In this document: piece by piece, positions 36,655 through 36,956 of the stretch
Position numbering within the stretch: position 1 is the first letter of the stretch
Layout: the number at the start of each line of letters is the position of its first letter
Source: Pseudonocardiales bacterium
GTDB taxonomy: Bacteria; Actinomycetota; Actinomycetes; Mycobacteriales; Jatrophihabitantaceae
Direction: 5' to 3'
DNA: 36,956 bases
Assembly (NCBI GenBank): GCA_030840445.1
Contig: JAVEEN010000274.1
Location: 1-36,956, forward strand
Program-made: the position numbers and the translations under genes
The notes under the pieces: generated by a model
Seen by the model: only the letters and a program-made list of their open reading frames with translations
Databases searched by the model: none
Told to the model about the DNA's origin: nothing

Positions 36655-36956
36655 ATGCAAGCGCAACGACGCGCCCGAACGTGGCGAGGGCTGACCGTGC
36701 TCACCGGGCTGGTCGTAGCGGTAGCGCTGCTGTTCTCGGCCAATCCGGCTGGGGCGATGACCTCCCACCACAAGCCGTCCAAGTCACAGGCCGCCAAGGT
36801 TGCAGGCGACAAAGACCGCAACTCTCACCGCCATAGTCCGCTCAAGCACGCCAAGTCGCCCGATCAGGCCCGCGAGGCGGCCGCTCGCAAGGCGGCTGCC
36901 CACAAGACCGCAGCCCGCAATGCCGCAGCCCGCAAGGCCGCCGCCCGCAAGGCCGC
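36655..36956 (+). CDS. Secreted Ala/Arg/Lys-rich protein, 5' part only
   Basis: An open frame runs from ATG 36655 off the window end (100 codons seen). Residues 1-35 make a signal peptide: MQAQRRARTWRG, a hydrophobic core LTVLTGLVVAVALLF, then SANPAGA as cleavage region. After it comes a basic, His/Lys/Ser-rich stretch. From about residue 75 there are five-residue repeats (AAARK, AAAHK, TAARN, AAARK, AAARK), encoded by a 15-bp tandem repeat. Such linkers precede cell-wall enzymes or serve as histone H1-like tails; the C-terminal domain that would decide is outside the window. GGGAG lies about 11 nt before the ATG, rather far. Confidence 0.7.
   Translation, partial: MQAQRRARTWRGLTVLTGLVVAVALLFSANPAGAMTSHHKPSKSQAAKVAGDKDRNSHRHSPLKHAKSPDQAREAAARKAAAHKTAARNAAARKAAARKA
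36877..36956 (+). repeat. 15-bp tandem repeat encoding AAARK units (continues past the window)
   Basis: Units GCGGCCGCTCGCAAG, GCGGCTGCCCACAAG, ACCGCAGCCCGCAAT, GCCGCAGCCCGCAAG and GCCGCCGCCCGCAAG follow each other from 36877 with exact 15-bp period. A sixth has begun at the window end. The reading frame is preserved through all copies. Confidence 0.9.

Noticed and set aside
36877-36956. CRISPR array or IS end
   Set aside because: Units are contiguous without spacers and keep the reading frame of a secreted protein; it is a coding tandem repeat.

Overview
The window is chromosomal DNA from a high-GC actinobacterium. Four kinds of evidence support this: the C-terminus of a mycothione reductase, a GpgS/FolP2 pair like the one in mycobacteria, two F420/deazaflavin-type oxidoreductases, and a 14-gene nuo operon bracketed by menaquinone-type genes. 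GTG and TTG starts and 1-8 nt gene overlaps are frequent. The genus cannot be fixed from the sequence alone.

Layout. 1-1070: end of mycothione reductase, then a ROK-family sugar kinase homologue. 1116-8377: a dispersed thiamin region. It holds thiD (-), a TPP riboswitch driving the HMP transporter gene cytX (+), an F420-type LLM oxidoreductase (+), thiO-thiS-thiG (-), and a PfkB sugar kinase followed by thiE (+). thiC and thiL are not in view. 8377-10906: an overlapping chain gpgS - folP2-like - LigB-like protein, coupled to thiE. 11011-15318: a CtaG-type cytochrome oxidase assembly membrane protein (+), a flavin-reductase-like protein (-), and a Tat-exported GH3 beta-glycosidase (-). 15591-16937: geranylgeranyl reductase family protein, probably menaquinone reductase. 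17166-33369: nuoA to nuoN in canonical order, encoding respiratory complex I. 33366-34427: polyprenyl diphosphate synthase overlapping nuoN. 34428-34994: a non-coding scar with a 16-bp repeat array and a possible transposase remnant. 34995-36956: a Ddn-like deazaflavin oxidoreductase, a soluble acyl-ACP desaturase behind a perfect palindromic operator, and the start of a secreted Ala/Arg/Lys-rich protein cut by the window end.

How the genes work together. The thiamin genes cover both halves of the pathway: HMP uptake and phosphorylation (CytX, ThiD), oxygen-dependent thiazole synthesis (ThiO, ThiS, ThiG) and coupling (ThiE). The menaquinone-tail genes flanking nuo (polyprenyl synthase, geranylgeranyl reductase) would supply and tune the quinone that complex I reduces.

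Most of the window is conserved housekeeping DNA, and I found no defence island, prophage, CRISPR array, tRNA or rRNA. The least ordinary signals are: (i) two tiny ORFs that bridge nuoJ and nuoK through three consecutive ATGA overlaps; (ii) repeated appearance of about 13-18 bp tandem repeats at six places, three inside genes with an exact 15-bp (5-codon) period; (iii) a perfect 11-4-11 palindrome upstream of the desaturase; (iv) an iron-box-like element ahead of nuoA.
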